Positions 13,071 to 26,100 of a stretch of 64,000 nucleotides of DNA are shown one piece after another (the stretch's first letter is position 1; every line of letters begins with the position of its first letter). The position numbers and the translations under genes were made by a program. The notes below the pieces were generated by a model, which saw nothing but the letters and a program-made list of their open reading frames with translations, had not been told where the DNA came from and searched no databases. The stretch covers positions 58,955,195 through 59,019,194 of the forward strand of contig CM031859.1 of NCBI GenBank assembly GCA_018697195.1, written 5' to 3'. The stretch is from Certhia americana (Eukaryota; Chordata; Aves; Passeriformes; Certhiidae).

Positions 13071-13250
13071 GTTTTATGGCAGGCATACAGAGGAACCCCC
13101 AAATGTCACAGTATGGACCTCAACAAACTGGACCTTCCATGTCACCACACCCCTCACCTGGAGGTCAAGTGCATCCTGGAATTGGTAGCTTTCAGCAGAG
13201 TAATTCAAGTGGTACTTATGGGCCTCAGATGAGCCAGTATGGACCACAAG
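13071..13250 (+). CDS. ARID1B: ARID1B exon (low-complexity region, MAGIQRNPQ...SQYGPQ)
   Basis: This 180-nt exon encodes about 60 residues of the Gln/Gly/Pro/Ser/Met-rich disordered region N-terminal to the ARID. After two bases completing a Gly codon the frame reads [18 protein letters not shown] and ends [15 protein letters not shown] plus the first base of a Gly codon. The motif SQYGPQ occurs twice, one of several such repeats typical of ARID1 proteins. The acceptor is CCCCATAG/GT with a T-rich tract before it; the donor is CAAG/GTATAA. Both ends are phase 1 and the length is a multiple of three, so skipping it would keep the frame. An AT microsatellite begins about 30-50 bases after the donor. 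Homology was judged by recall of the vertebrate protein. Confidence 0.95.
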
Positions 13251-13282
13251 GTATAATGCTTGCTGGTAATAGATACAATAAT

Positions 13283-13326
13283 TTATATATATATTTTTAC
13301 AATATATATATATATATATATATATA
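13283..13326 (+). repeat. AT/TA microsatellite
   Basis: A short TA tract at 13283-13294 and a longer uninterrupted AT tract at 13302-13326 (about 12 dinucleotide units) lie 33-76 bases after the exon donor. A short CA tract follows at about 13353-13366. Confidence 0.95.
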
Positions 13327-14245
13327 CGTCATGTATATGTAAAAAACAACAAAAACACACACACAGCACTCTCCATTAAAAAAAAAAAACCTCCTAAACA
13401 AATAGAGCTGTATCCAAAGGTGGAGCTGCACCTTCTGGAAGAAACTATTTCTGTTATTAGCACCTTTCTCTGTATAAAAATAGTGACCTTAAATTAGGCA
13501 AGGAAATGATGAATCTGTGGCACTGCCAAGTCTATTGTTTAGGAGCCCAAGCATGTCTTCTCTGTTATGAGGCTGCATTTGAGCAAGCATGGAATAAGGG
13601 TCACAACACCAATCCCAAAATAGGACTTCTTTTCTTGGATGAAATCCCAAGGCCAACCTGAAATTGCGTGGTGACTTTGAGGGTAAAGTCTTCTAACAAG
13701 CATAATAATACAGTTGCTACTGTGGAAATAGAGTATTGAGCTCTAATGCATATGGTTTGTGAATCTTAACTAACCCTTCAGACTGAGAGAGACAGTTCCT
13801 TTTATTTTGCTTGTTTGACAGAATTGGTGGGGGAGTAAACCAAAAATAGAATACACAATTTCTGCCCCTGGACAACCTTGAACTTGTCTATTGTTCTGCC
13901 TTTAATGGATAACCTTTATAAAGTATGCATCTGTTTAGGGGTTTAATGAAGTTGAAGTCAAGCCATGGAATATGTAAGGGTCAGTATTTTCTTTAGAGGT
14001 ACATAAAGAAGCTTTTCTATTTCAGCACCTCCTACTGTTGCTTTCTTACTTAAAAGCCTCAGAAAGGACTTGAGCCAGCAATGTGAATTTCTGCAGGGCT
14101 CAGTGACTCTCCCGTGCTAGCAAGGATGGTTATTTTAGTCTCCTGAGTTTCTGAGAACTAGGTCTGATGTTTGTTTGCAAGGAGCCTTGCTGCCCTATGC
14201 AATGTTCCTTTCTGTTTCATCTCTGGGTAGCCTTTGGTTTAGTGT

Positions 14246-14415
14246 TCTGAGCACAGGGCTATAAGCCAAGATTTCCCAGTTTCTAATTTTGGCTCTGCCT
14301 TTTGCATCATCTTTCAACTTAGGCAAGTAGATTCATTTCTCTGCTTTGCTTTCCTTAACTATTAAATGGGGCTGGTAATGCCTTATAGCCATGTGTGAAG
14401 ATTAATTACCTAACT
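14246..14415 (+). repeat. MIR-family SINE, ancient copy
   Basis: The order of landmarks follows the MIR consensus: GAGCACAGGGCT, then TTTTGGCTCTGCCTTTTGC, then ACTTAGGCAAGTAGATTCAT, then TTTCTCTG, then TATTAAATGGGGCTGGTAAT, then GAAGATTAAT. These correspond to the consensus GGCTCTGCC, ACTTGGGCAAGT, CCTCTCTG, TGTAAAATGGGGATAATAAT and GAGGATTAAATG blocks recalled from the family. Divergence is high, as expected for an element that stopped moving before bird diversification. Ends are approximate. Confidence 0.75.
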
Positions 14416-15857
14416 CCAGTTGACTGGTGCTTTCCTTTTATTTGGAAAGCATTTTGTGGCCATAAAATGCTGTCCAAGTGCTTATTTTTATCTGCACAGT
14501 GAGCAACTAGCTTAACTGGTAAAAAATCCAGTGGATTTATGATGTGCTATCCTGACTTCCAGCTGTACTGCTGCTGCTGAGATTCCGAACCATGGGAATA
14601 GTGGGTGTCAAGTGCAGTAAAACATTAGCCATCCACACTGATTGAATGGAAAGGTTTTTGTACTAAATCAATGCATTTAAGTAACATGCCAAATACTGCT
14701 TTCTTTTTTCGCTTGAGTTCAGCAGTTCTTTTCCTCCCTCTGTAGATGAAAGTGCCTATGTAATGATTTTATGGGTCATGGTCAGGAAGAAACTGCTATT
14801 AAAAAGTGAACTTGAGGGACAGGAAGAAAATGAGCATCATTGTCATTAACAGGCCATTTCAGAAGGGTTTGGTGAATCATGTGATGGATGAAAACCATGT
14901 TCTTGTGCCAGTGCTTGGAAAGTACCAATGATTCTGTGCACTGGTCATTAAAAAATTAGGGCCTTGCGGTCTGTCAGCTCTTTAGGTAACAGTTAGACCA
15001 GAAGATTACTACATTTTCACCTGGTTGAGCTAACCATTAGTAAAACCCAGGGATGAAGATAGTGATATTTCCAAGTTATGTGTTTACCTGGGTTTAAGGT
15101 TTTAATAGCATTTTTTCATTTAAAATGAAAGTAATCCATAATTGCAACTCTTAACATACCCTATTACAAAGCATAATCATATGCCAGCAATGATGAATAT
15201 ATAATAATGTTATCTCATTTGCCTTTTTCTGCCAAAATAGGAAATACGTTAAAAATTACCTGGGTTGAAACCAAGTTCTTAAATTATTAAACTAAAGTAA
15301 TTCTCACGGATCTGATTTATTTTCTGTGTTTTGTTCACATAGGCCTTCTTCCAGAATATTGTTAAGCTTAGGCTGGATTTGACAGAACTACTTGTATTTT
15401 CATATATGCATCAAAGCATTCTGGACATTAAGCTTTTGATCCAGCTTTGAATACTGGATTTCACTACATGCTGTCCTGAAAACAATTGCTCAAGGCTAGT
15501 GTCCTCTGTGCAGTGGAATTGCTCACCATAGTAAAGATTACACCATTAAGTTTGGACTGGAAGTATTAGCCCCCAGTTCATGAGAGCAGAATGATCCATT
15601 TCATGCTTGTGGTTGATTTATTTGATTTTCATGTGTTTACATGGCACTTAGAACTATAATAAGAGCAGAATATATTTTCCCAGGAAGCAGTTCCGTACTG
15701 GGTCCTAGTCCAATTCTGTGAAACCATTTCCTACAAAAATAATAAATGGCTTTGGCTCCACACTTCTGTGTGTCTGGGATACAATGCAGGAGCATGCAGT
15801 ACAGAAGATTAATTTTAATTTTTTATTAAATCTCAGCATTTTCCTGCCCCCAAGAAT

Positions 15858-15876
15858 TTAAAAAAAAAAAAAAAAA
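15858..15876 (+). repeat. Poly-A run
   Basis: Uninterrupted A homopolymer of roughly 18-19 bases in intron sequence. No element body was recognised upstream of it. Confidence 0.85.
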
Positions 15877-17208
15877 GGCAGAGCAAGGATGGAAGTTGTT
15901 ACTGAAAGAATCTCTTTGGTTTGTGTTTGGACAACATCTAGCTCGGGGGCTAATGAAGCTCTGGTCTATGACCCGAGCATCAGACTGCTGCCACAGCAAA
16001 ATGTCCCTTAAATGCACTCTGGAGAGCAGTCAGATGCCATAGTCAGTTGGATCTTATAAGACTGGGGCAGAGAAAAGCTTCCTGTGAATCAGTAGAATGT
16101 CTCAGAAATGCAGCCTGTCTTCCTAACTTTTCCTACTCAATTCAACAGTAAAGCTGTTCTGTTGGGGTATAACAAAGAGAGAAATCGCTACTGAATTTGT
16201 TTGAACCACAACCCCAGAGCTTCACTGTAAGTTAAACCCCCTTTTGCTTGTGATAAAGTGGTATGAATTGAGTATTTGTGCTTTTAATGTTGGACTCATT
16301 TCACAAAAGCACTTTGCTGTGTAGCTCCCGCTGATCTTAATCCTAGATTTTAATTAAAATGGTAGCATCTTAAGGATGAGATGCCCTGCGTATCTTGAGA
16401 GTCTGGACCTCTTGAATCCAAACGTACATATGCAAGAGTCTGTGCAGCTAAGACTTAAATATCAACTGTATCTTACTGAAGTCCCCTAGGTAAAATAGTT
16501 CAGAGAAATTCAGAACAACACATTTAAATTGTCTGTAGAAGAACAGCTTGATGGTTAAATGCACATGTAAAAAAATCTAGAACTATTTTAAGATGCTGTT
16601 TTTAATATGGTGAATCTGATCTATGTCTCCAAAGCAGAGAGCAAAGCTAACAAGTAGTTCTCAAGTTTCCCTCCTTTCAGTTTGCCTAGAAATGGCAACA
16701 TCTCAGAGCACTTTGTTCATCAAACCTGAACAAAGTGGACCAGAGCTTCAGCAGTAAGTATGAACATCTGTCTTTGGCAGGTTGTTAGTCAGCTTTTTTA
16801 TACTTTATCTTCATTACACTTTTTTTTTCCTCCTGATTCCTGTTACAGCATTGTTTTTTTTCTCATGCATTAGAGATGTCATCTCTCTGGGTACAATTCT
16901 ACTCTGCCAAGGGGGAGTTGGAATCAAAAATCCCTCAGATATGGAGGGGAGGAGTTGTTCAGTAGTACTGTGCAGCCGCTGTTGCCAGGCTTGTACCCAC
17001 TTGAAAAGTGTGGGCTCTTGAACTTGGCTGCCTGACACGTCCAGCTGATGTGGGCTGGCCTAGCATCTGCTGCATTCATTGTGTTTAATGCTGCATCCAT
17101 CTGTTTTCTGTCAAAGCCACTGCCAACAAATTACTAATCTATTAGAGAAACATGGAAATAAGATTGCACTCCTCATTCCTGGCAATTCCTCTTGGTTTTT
17201 TTGGTGGG

Positions 17209-17396
17209 GTGTTTTTTTTGTTTTGTTTTGTTTGTTTTTGGTTTGGTTTTTTTTTTTTTTTTTTTTTTTTTTTGNNNNNNNNNNNNNNNNNNNNNNNNNN
17301 NNNNNNNNNNNNNNNNNNNNNNNNNNNNNNNNNNNNNNNNNNNNNNNNNNNNNNNNNNNNNNNNNNNNNNNNNNTTTTGTTTTTTTTTTTTTTTTT
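17209..17396. other. Assembly gap of 100 N inside T-rich sequence
   Basis: Exactly 100 N fill 17275-17374. The left flank (17209-17273) is a degrading T/G tract ending in about 25 T, and the right flank (17375-17396) is again almost all T. A round 100 is the usual placeholder for a gap of unknown size, so the missing piece may be a long T-rich simple repeat. Open frames through the N run are artefacts. Confidence 0.97.
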
Positions 17397-18774
17397 GTCT
17401 GGGAAAGGTATAAGAATAGCTAGTACTTGAGGTATTGAGGAAATGCTTAGGGAAAAGAAAAATATGGAAAAAACCATTGAAATTGTTTTCCTTACTAAAA
17501 AGATACGATTTCCCTGTGTATCTTGTATCCTTGATGATAAATGATTAGGAGCTATTTTAACTGAGTCACATATTTTTATGGAGAAGATTCCACTGTTTTT
17601 TCTGTGCTGTGTGTATGCTGGAAAAGCCAAAGCACAAAAGATTAAATTTTTTGTCCCAATTCAAAATAGCATCAAAGCAGCAGTAGTGTTTTAGCATTGG
17701 TGTTTGCTCTTCCACGCATGCTACTGAATGTACTTCATAGACCCTAAATGATAAAATGAATTGGCTTTATGTAAATTGGACTGACAGTAGCTCCCAGTGA
17801 TCATGGATATCAGGTCTGCTCATCTAGGGGGAGAATTTGCTTCACTTTGGGTAGCAGTGTTACTAATAGCATGTACATAAGATGTGCTAACTGCTGTGCA
17901 TAATCTTTGAGTGCACATATACACCATCGTGTTGTATTACTTTTTTTTTTTGCAGAAAGCAGCTGGAAACCCAGAGCAACATCCCAGTTGTGTGTTGTTG
18001 CCTGTAACACATAGCAGAGCAGTGGAAACTAGTCAGCCCTGCAGTCTGTAGTCACTTACGCTGGATCAGACACATGGCTTGAGCAGGTCTCAGCAACCAA
18101 AACTCTGGCTGGGGGTGATGGCTTACAGAACAGAGAACAGTCAACTGCCAGCAGTCAAGCCTGGAGCAGGAGGAGAAGTGACAGGGCAGTCTTGAGACAG
18201 CATAAAGTTGAATCTGGAGCCTTTCATCTCTGCTGAACCGCATATTGGGGGTCCTTCTGTGAGGGCCCTCAGGCAGAAACTTTGATTCTACAGCAGAAGA
18301 GAATGGTTGCTTCATTTCCTTGGGAAGCATAGGTCTCATATGTTCTCGCCAAGGAGATCTTGTAGTAAAGTGAGTCAGTTACAGGGTGGAGAGGAGAAGA
18401 TTAGCAAAAGCACAGCAGCAGAAACATATGAATTAATTATGTGTGCATTCAAATGATGGATGAATATGTTTATTTTAAATACAAATGGGAGTTGGATGCC
18501 ACCAACTCCTCTGCTTGGTAACGGAGGCCTGAGGAGAGGCATGGCTGATCTGCACAATCAGAGGAAAAGTCCAAGGGCTTCTGCCTTCAAATAAGCGTGG
18601 GAATATCTGGGAGTAGTCAGGAAACTCTGCTTTGTGGCATCCCACGGGGAGGGAATGGGTCATGTTTCCACTAATCTGGATGAGATGGAAATGAAGACAA
18701 GTCAAAACTGATGACTGAAGTAGTGCAATGTGATACATTTCCTAAAATAGTTTTCTATCATATCTTCAGCTTTC

Positions 18775-18800
18775 TTTTTTTTTTTTTTTTTTTTTTTTTT
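18775..18800 (+). repeat. Poly-T run
   Basis: Uninterrupted run of about 26 T in intron sequence. It may mark the reversed poly-A of a retroposed sequence, but no body is recognisable on its left. Confidence 0.9.
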
Positions 18801-19456
18801 CCTCTTTCTCATGCTGCCTTTGTTTGTTTCTGTAACACTGCATGCTGTATATTGGATTTTTCTTGAGATTTCAACATGACAGAAATATCAGCCTCAAATG
18901 AGTTAAGCTGCTGCTGCAAGTGGAGCACTTTACTCCAGTGACAACACAGATTGGGTTCAGCCAGGTTTTCATGCTGTCCTTCATAAGGCATCTGCTTAAA
19001 TGAGCATCTTTCTACTGTTGCTGCTTACTTGTGTAGTTTTCTCAGAGGAGTTGCACTGTAAGCTACCACCCCTCATGCTGACATAACCAAACTGAACTTA
19101 CTAGAAAAGCAAGGTGGGGCAGGAGAGAGCAGGAATCTATCTTGGACCCCAGCAGTCATCCTCACCAGTCCACACCAAATCATCTCTTTCTTAAATGGGC
19201 AGAACTGTTAAGTGCAAGAAGCCTATTGCTGTAACTGCAGAAAGACAAGGCATGAGAACATGAAATTACAAAGATAAGATTCTCCCTTGAACTTATGTAA
19301 TGGGGTTCTTAAATGCCATATCTCTCTCTACTGCATAAGGCAGTTGTGTAAGTTGTGGTGTGCCATTAACCCTCTGGAAGCTGTGCTTTTCTTTATTTCC
19401 TGTAGCCTCATAACGTACATCAGACAGAAAATGCTTGAGGGTACATGAAAATCAGG

Positions 19457-19686
19457 TTCATAGGATCATTCAGTTTGGAAGGGTGCTCAAGAGCTGTTCT
19501 TGGCTGACCTTGTACTCAAATCAGGGTCAGATAAAGGAATCAGACCAGGTTACTCTTTGCTTTATCCAGCTGGGTTTTGAAAGCCTCCATGCAGGGAATC
19601 TGCATAACCTCCTTGGGCAGTTTGTTCACTGCTTCTCTGTCCTCGTGTGCAAAAGCGTTGTCCTGACTTTGAGGCCAGCGTGGGTC
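19457..19686 (-). repeat. CR1 LINE, truncated 3' end, antisense to the gene
   Basis: Read on the + strand it starts TTCATAGGATCATTCAGTTT, the reverse complement of the CR1 3' terminus, and continues with GGAAGGGTGCTCAAGAGCTG, a stretch reading GGTTTTGAAAGCCTCCA, and GGGCAGTTTGTTCACTGCTT. These are the familiar antisense CR1 landmarks (GAATCATTYAGGTTGG, TTGAACACCTCCAGGGA, GGGCAACCTGTTCCAGTGCCT). The copy is diverged and 5'-truncated, as most avian CR1 copies are. It ends about 100 bases before an ARID1B acceptor. Confidence 0.85.
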
Positions 19687-19785
19687 ACTTTAGTTCACAT
19701 GTGTAAGTTCTGCTAACTTCCTAAACAGAAATATTTGCTTAAAAGTTTTAATGTTTTTCTCTGTGCTTTTTATCATTTTGTTCAG

Positions 19786-20113
19786 GAAACTACTCCAGAC
19801 CACCGACATACAGCGGTGTGCCCAACACAAGTTACAGTGGCCCAGGACCCGGCATGGGTATAAATGCCAACAGTCAGATGCACGGACAGGGGCCAAGCCA
19901 GCCTTGTGGTACCATGCCCCTGGGACGGATGCCATCAGCTGGGATGCAGAGCAGACCATTTCCTGGAAACATGAGCAGTATGACCCCCAATTCTCCTGGG
20001 ATGTCTCAGCAGGGAGGTCCTGGGATGGGCCCACCCATGCCAACTGTGAACCGTAAGGCACAGGAGGCTGCTGCTGCAGTGATGCAGGCTGCTGCAAACT
20101 CCGCTCAGAGCAG
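19786..20113 (+). CDS. ARID1B: ARID1B exon ([10 protein letters not shown]...QAAANSAQS)
   Basis: This 328-nt exon encodes about 109 residues of the Gly/Pro/Met/Ser-rich region. The frame reads [19 protein letters not shown] at the start and [20 protein letters not shown] at the end, with a short alanine-rich segment near its C-terminal side that is well kept across vertebrate ARID1B. The acceptor is TTGTTCAG/GA; the donor is AGCAG/GTATGC. It enters in phase 1 and leaves in phase 2. A longer open frame continues five codons into the intron (to about 20127) before a stop; that tail is not part of the protein. Confidence 0.96.
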
Positions 20114-23100
20114 GTATGCATTCAGGTGAAAGCACTTTGAATAAGTAGGAATCTTTTCCATGTGGTTTCTGAAGTAACAGCACTTGTATAGGTGTGTGAA
20201 TGTGCCTTTATGCATGTTCTAGCTGTGCCCTTCTCTGTGGGAGGAGATGGTGTGTCTGAAGAATACTTTTTCTTAATCATCTCCTTTTCTGAAGGAAGAA
20301 AGCATGCTTTTGCCTGTTTGAATTATCTTCTCAAAAAGCAGTTGACAATGGTGATGATGGCCACTTCTAGTTTGGTTCTTGGCATTATAGCTTTAGGAAA
20401 ACCCACAGGATTGCAGTGATATTCAACAAGCCCTCAACAACTTTTTTGAGGTTTTATACTTTAACTCTGGTAGAGAGAGGTCCAACATGTCCTCAAGCAG
20501 CTTACCCCTGCCAGAACGTAAGGAAGCCTATGAATCTGCCCATCAATTCTTGCATCTACTGCCCATGTTTTGAGCAGCGTTGCTGATGACAGGTCTCTTT
20601 TGCAGGATGTTCTCACTCCTAAGCAGGCCTGCAGTGGGAGAGAGGAGGGCAGGCTGAAGGAAGCAGCTGGAGGGGAGAGGCAGAGGGAGACATAAAAACA
20701 ATCTGGAGTTATCTGGAGTTGATACCTGCCACTATTGCATCCATAATAGAGAACCTGCAAACAGGACTGCAGTGGTTGGAGCCATGGTCTGTCTTCTTGT
20801 GTCCCCTTTGGGCAGCATAGCTACATGTTGCCATTTGTATATAGGTTTTGGTAAAAGGCACTTTGCTGTCCATGTCATTCTTAAAATGACTGAATATTTG
20901 CAATTAATTTTTTTTTTTTGTGAAATTTTTTAGATTAAGTAACATCCGCATTTCCCTGGACTCAAATAACTCCTGGCATATTTAATACCTTTTTCTGTTT
21001 TAAGAAGGTCCATAATGTTTGAAAATTACACAAATCTAGTTGCACTCTTTAGGTGAACGTGTTCATATGTGTGCATATTGCTCACTGCACTTACGCATAT
21101 GCATACACAGATGCACGTACATTCATCCAGATATTTATCATTCAGGACCAGTGTTTGTGGACACTAGAGTTGCTCTTATTCCAAGATGAAATGTTAAACA
21201 AGAAATAGAAAGCTAGTGTGTCCTTGTATTTGTTACTTTCTTGTTTTGAGAGCTTGAAAAGCAGGTGGCTACTAATGATAAGCAGCAGTAAACTTTTAAA
21301 ACAATAACAGTTAATTTAGTGTACTTCATGTTCTTGCTCAGTAAAATAGAAACAGGCTCCCTTAAAACAGACCATACTCCAGTAGATATCTGTGAAGCAG
21401 CAGTCCCTTTCTTCTGTTGGTTGTTTTAACAGACCTGTCTAGTAGGATTTATGGAAGTCTGCTTCTGTCTGTCTGGTTTAGGCTATAAGCTGATAGGCCA
21501 GGCACGAAGGAATAAATAGGCCATCACTGCAGCTTCAGGAACAGGATTTTTCTATAATAATAAAATGAAAGGAAAAGCTCACGTTTGTTAGTTTGACAGC
21601 AAGAAAAGACTTTGTGTTAAGTGGAAAGCATTTGGTTGTGATTCAGCTCACACGTTGGGCATACCGTGTGGTGTTTGATCAAAAACTGGGTTAAATGATT
21701 ACCGCTTCTATCTCATATGCTCTTCCCAAGTCAGTTTTGTAGAACTGCTTTTTCTTTCTAGCTTTGACTGGACAAAACTGCACCATTTCAGAGCATTCCC
21801 GTCACCTACTGCACATTCCAGTGATCCAGCAGCTATGGAAGAGCTGAGCAGTCACTGAATCTCTATAACAAATACTGGCAAAAGGGTTATTTATAAACTG
21901 AGCATTGGGAGGAACTTGTCACACCGCTCTCATGCCAGGGGGTTGCAAGCACACTGTTTTCCTCTTTGATCTCAAGTCAGCTGTAGGGGAGAAAGCATAA
22001 TGGCTTTTGGCTCTTCCTGCAAGTCCTCGAGACTCACATATGGAAGGAATGTATTTGACAACGATTCGGATTTGTGATACAGATCAAATCCAGTGAGGCT
22101 GCTCTTCCGTTCTGCTTTGCCACCATACATTAGGTCACTTGTTCATCCCAGCCAGTCTGGGGCTGGCAGTCACCCTGTATTCTTCACAGGCAACACTCAG
22201 GCTCCCTCAGTGCACCAGCCTGACCAGTACAGGTAGGTAGCAGTGTAAACTGGACTTGCTGTGGGACCTTGGCATTTTTTAAAAGTGTTTGTGAGCATCC
22301 CATCTGGCTGCTGAAGGAATATATAAATCACATGAAAGATACAGAAATACTTGCATTGTAGAGGGGATTTTAGTTTTTTGTTTCCTTTTTACTAATCCAA
22401 CTGTGATAGTACAATAAAAATCTGCATATCACTCACACACCTGTGTGGCTTTTGGCACAGCTTCATTTCCTTGTGCCTAAAAGGGCAATGAAGAAACTTG
22501 TCACTGAGAAGGAATAAGACGTCTCCTTCCCTGATCCAGGCATCATCTTTCTCTCTACATCGTTGGAGTTCTTGTCTGCAGCCGTGTGTGCAGCCACATT
22601 TTCTGGACTTGGTCATATTGTCACTGCTGCCTAGGCAGAGAACTGCAACCCTCAAAGTATGATCCTTTTCTGAGAGATGATGTACTGCAGGAGTGATGAC
22701 AGGGTTTCGTATCGGGATTTTCAAGGAAGTTTTAGTTCACTGTAGTTGAGTGTGCATGTATTTAAAAAATTAGTCTCTAGAAGAATTTTAGGAGCACTAA
22801 GTATCCCTTGCAAAACATTTGCCTGAAGTACAGCTACTGTTTTCTCACCAGAGTCCTCCTCCACAGTAATTTCTATAACTGGGAGAAAGTATCTATGTTG
22901 GCTCCCAGCCTGTTGCTCTCTCACAAACAAGTCCATCTTCACCTAAGATTTAACCTTTGTGGACTTCCGTGCCATCCTGTTATTTCAGTTGTTGCCTCTG
23001 TAGGAAATCTTTAATACACAAATTATTGCTGCTGTCACAGCAGTTAACAAGTTTTAATTATCAGTTTTCTGTAGCTGCTAGTTTGGTTTTTTCCTTAATA

Positions 23101-26100
23101 ATACCATTCATATACGTGCACAGAAAAAGCAGAAAGGAAAACAAAAAACTAAGACACAAGTCTACTAGTTATCCAGTTCAAGAAACAAAGCTTAGTGAAA
23201 TGGGAGAGCACACCCACCATAGTACTTTGATTAGCTGGGAAGACATCCACTCCTATATGCTAACATGCATGAACAGTGCCCAGACTTTTTTTTTTCAAAT
23301 GTGTTGAGTTTATAAGATTCAGATGTGGAGCACAAAAAGTGTTGTATTTTTATTACTATCAAACACCCTTCTCTGTGTAGAATTAAGAATAAAATTAAAT
23401 AATTGTGTCACAGTCATGATTACACAGCAGTATTTCTGTTCAAGTTGGTTTTGATCCACTTCAAGGTCAACTTGTTGACTCAGTAGCCAAGTATCAGTAG
23501 GGGAGAGAAATTTATCTTCAGCTGTTAATCCACAGGATCTGTCCTTTCCCACCTCAGGAGTCTCATTTAGACATACAACACTGGTTTGCCTCTGCCTTGC
23601 CAAGGCACACTAAGCAGCAGCATAAAATGAATTTAAATGGTATGCATCAGAAAAAATCTCTTCCGCTGGGGCACAAAATCAATGTTCATTAACCAGGGCA
23701 GGATGATCAAGATCTGAGTGTCAGCCAGTTTTACCTAGGTATCATCCTCAGAGCAGACCACCACTCTTTTCATTAGAAAAGATTAAAATCATATAAATGA
23801 AAGTGGTGGCTGTGGAAGATACTAGGTTTATACCATTTGAATTAGCCTTTGACCTCATCTTGAGGTCTGCTTTATGTTAAGGTTAGATTAATTTCTATGG
23901 CTACATAATACCTTCCCTGTAACCTAAAATCTTACCATGTGCTAGTCTTGTGCATGCAGGTCAGGGTTTCCCAAATGGTAACTGCCATATCAGTTACAGA
24001 CAACAGACTAGAGAAAAGAAAGGTGTTTTTAAGACCTCTTCATTGAATCTCGTCATTGTTTCAGGCTACCCAGGGTGTTCAAGCTTGTGCTGAGTAAAAG
24101 TTCACAGCTGGCAATGTTAAATAAATCTCTAGTTCCCTGTGTAGTAATTCACTTTATTTTCAGGAAGAGAGTTTGAAGGAACTACAGAACAATGTTTTCC
24201 TTTTTATATTTGTCTTGTCTTAGTCTCAGCATAACCATTGACTGGTGAGAACTGTACATTGAAGACCTAATATATCCATGAAAGAAAAGACTCTTCATAA
24301 CTTAGGTTGGCATTGACTGAAACCCCACGGGCTGGTTCTGCTGCTGGAGACTAGAACCTAGAGGAGACCTTAAAGGACCTGGTGGCTCCAAGAGATCTTT
24401 TATCACACTGTGATTCTTAGAACAGCACATATATTTATAGTGAGAGATAAATGTTCTTGTATGTACAGAACTGCATCACAATAAGCCTTCAGTAAAAACA
24501 AACATTTTTAAGCAAATGAGATACTGTTTCCCCTGTTGATGTGAAAATTAGCAAATATCTTCTAGTACCAGTCAATGTTGAGCTCCTCAGTTTGTAAATG
24601 CCCAGCTTGAACCTTTGCAGGACTATGTGTGCACTGTCTGTGAGCTTTTGTTTCCTACAGCTAGTTCTCAGTTTAAAGTTGATTATCAGGTTGGTGCCTG
24701 AAGTCAGCAGACATCTTTAGAGTTAGATGTTTGTCACCATCACATTCAGCATCTCTTGTGCTAGCAGTGAGTGTCATTCTGAGCATGTCTTCTTCGCAGT
24801 TGAAAGTGTGATTATAGTATATGGAAAGGTAAAAACATAATTGTAAAATAGCTGGCTTGCATGATGTTAGTAGTGTGGCCTTAGAAGATGTAATTCAGTA
24901 ATTCAGTGCTAGCTGGCTGTAAAATGTGCATCCAGCGGGATACTAAAATGAGCCTTTTGCTGGTGCAACTGTAGTTATCAATACCTGAACTAATTACAAC
25001 AAAATGAGTTTTGATGTGCCTACATGAGGAGCAATCCTATCTTTGAAAGCAGCCTCTTTCACCTCAATGTACCTTTATATGATTCTCAGGATTGCATGCT
25101 GCAATTTTGTAAATTAAAGCAATTTTTTTTTATAGATTGAGTGAATTTAGAATTCAGTGCCATTGATTTTAGAGGAGACAATTCAGACATAGTAGTTTAT
25201 TAAACTGAGGAACTGGGAACCAGCTTTGCTATTTGCTATTTGCAACCTCTGATCATTTTAAATCTGGCCACTGGGTTGCTAAATTGAGGTGGATAAATTA
25301 TCTTCTGCTGATCCCCATGCCACCTGAGAAGTGGTGTTCAGTCTCCACAATTATGTGTGATGTTGCATTGCTTTGACATACTTCTACGCATTCTAGAATG
25401 TGGTTCTGGTTCTTAATTGCTTAGCAACTGGTTAGATACCACAGCCTCATTGTAGCTGTGGTGAGAAGAATTTAGTACGTTTTTAATGAATCATAAAACT
25501 GATCAAACAAAGCTGCAGTGATATTAGAGAATTTCTGTTGTAATTAGTGTAAATTAGTTTTTAAAATGCATTCTAGATGTCTTCTTCTTAGTCTGTGTGT
25601 GTATACATGTACATGCACTCTTGCACACATACAGGCACACTAACCTTCCATCAGCATTTCTCTCTTGTGATGTATGTATAATTCATAATCCATGTTGCTG
25701 GTGCCAGCAAAGCACTTTTTCTGTATTATTTTCTCCAACAGCAGGGTAATGCAGCACTGCTGATGGACTAGAAGGTACTGGCGAGGAAATATAGTAATGG
25801 ACATGGTGCATTAAAATGTCAAAAGGAAAAAGAAGGAGACAGAAATGGGGAATAAATTTTTTAAAAAGAATAATAATATAAATAAAACCCAGGACTGTTT
25901 TAGGTGTTTTACATCCTAGTGCCTGTCAGTTTTGTGCAGTATTTTTCAGTCTGGCCCTTTTGATCTTGAAACTTGGATTTAAAATTCTAATTGTGATTTT
26001 GAAAGCTACAGTTTTGTAGCAGGAAGTCTTGAAGCACTCCAGTAAAACTTACCGTCTTTAATCCCTGGAGAGAGTATATATTTTCCATTGTTTTCCCTTT

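Larger units (their letters stand above)
13251..19785 (+). other. ARID1B: ARID1B intron (6.5 kb)
   Basis: AT-rich intron sequence with no coding signal. It contains an AT/TA microsatellite beside the donor, a MIR-like SINE at about 14246, A and T homopolymers at 15858 and 18775, a 100-N assembly gap at 17275, and a CR1 fragment ending about 100 bases before the next exon. Because of the gap the real intron length is unknown. Confidence 0.85.

Noticed and set aside
17079..17630. Open frames through the N run
   Set aside because: They are artefacts of unread bases and poly-T sequence.
22135..22260. Balanced-composition stretch that looked like an exon
   Set aside because: No frame resembles a known protein and no paired acceptor/donor with coding phase is present.
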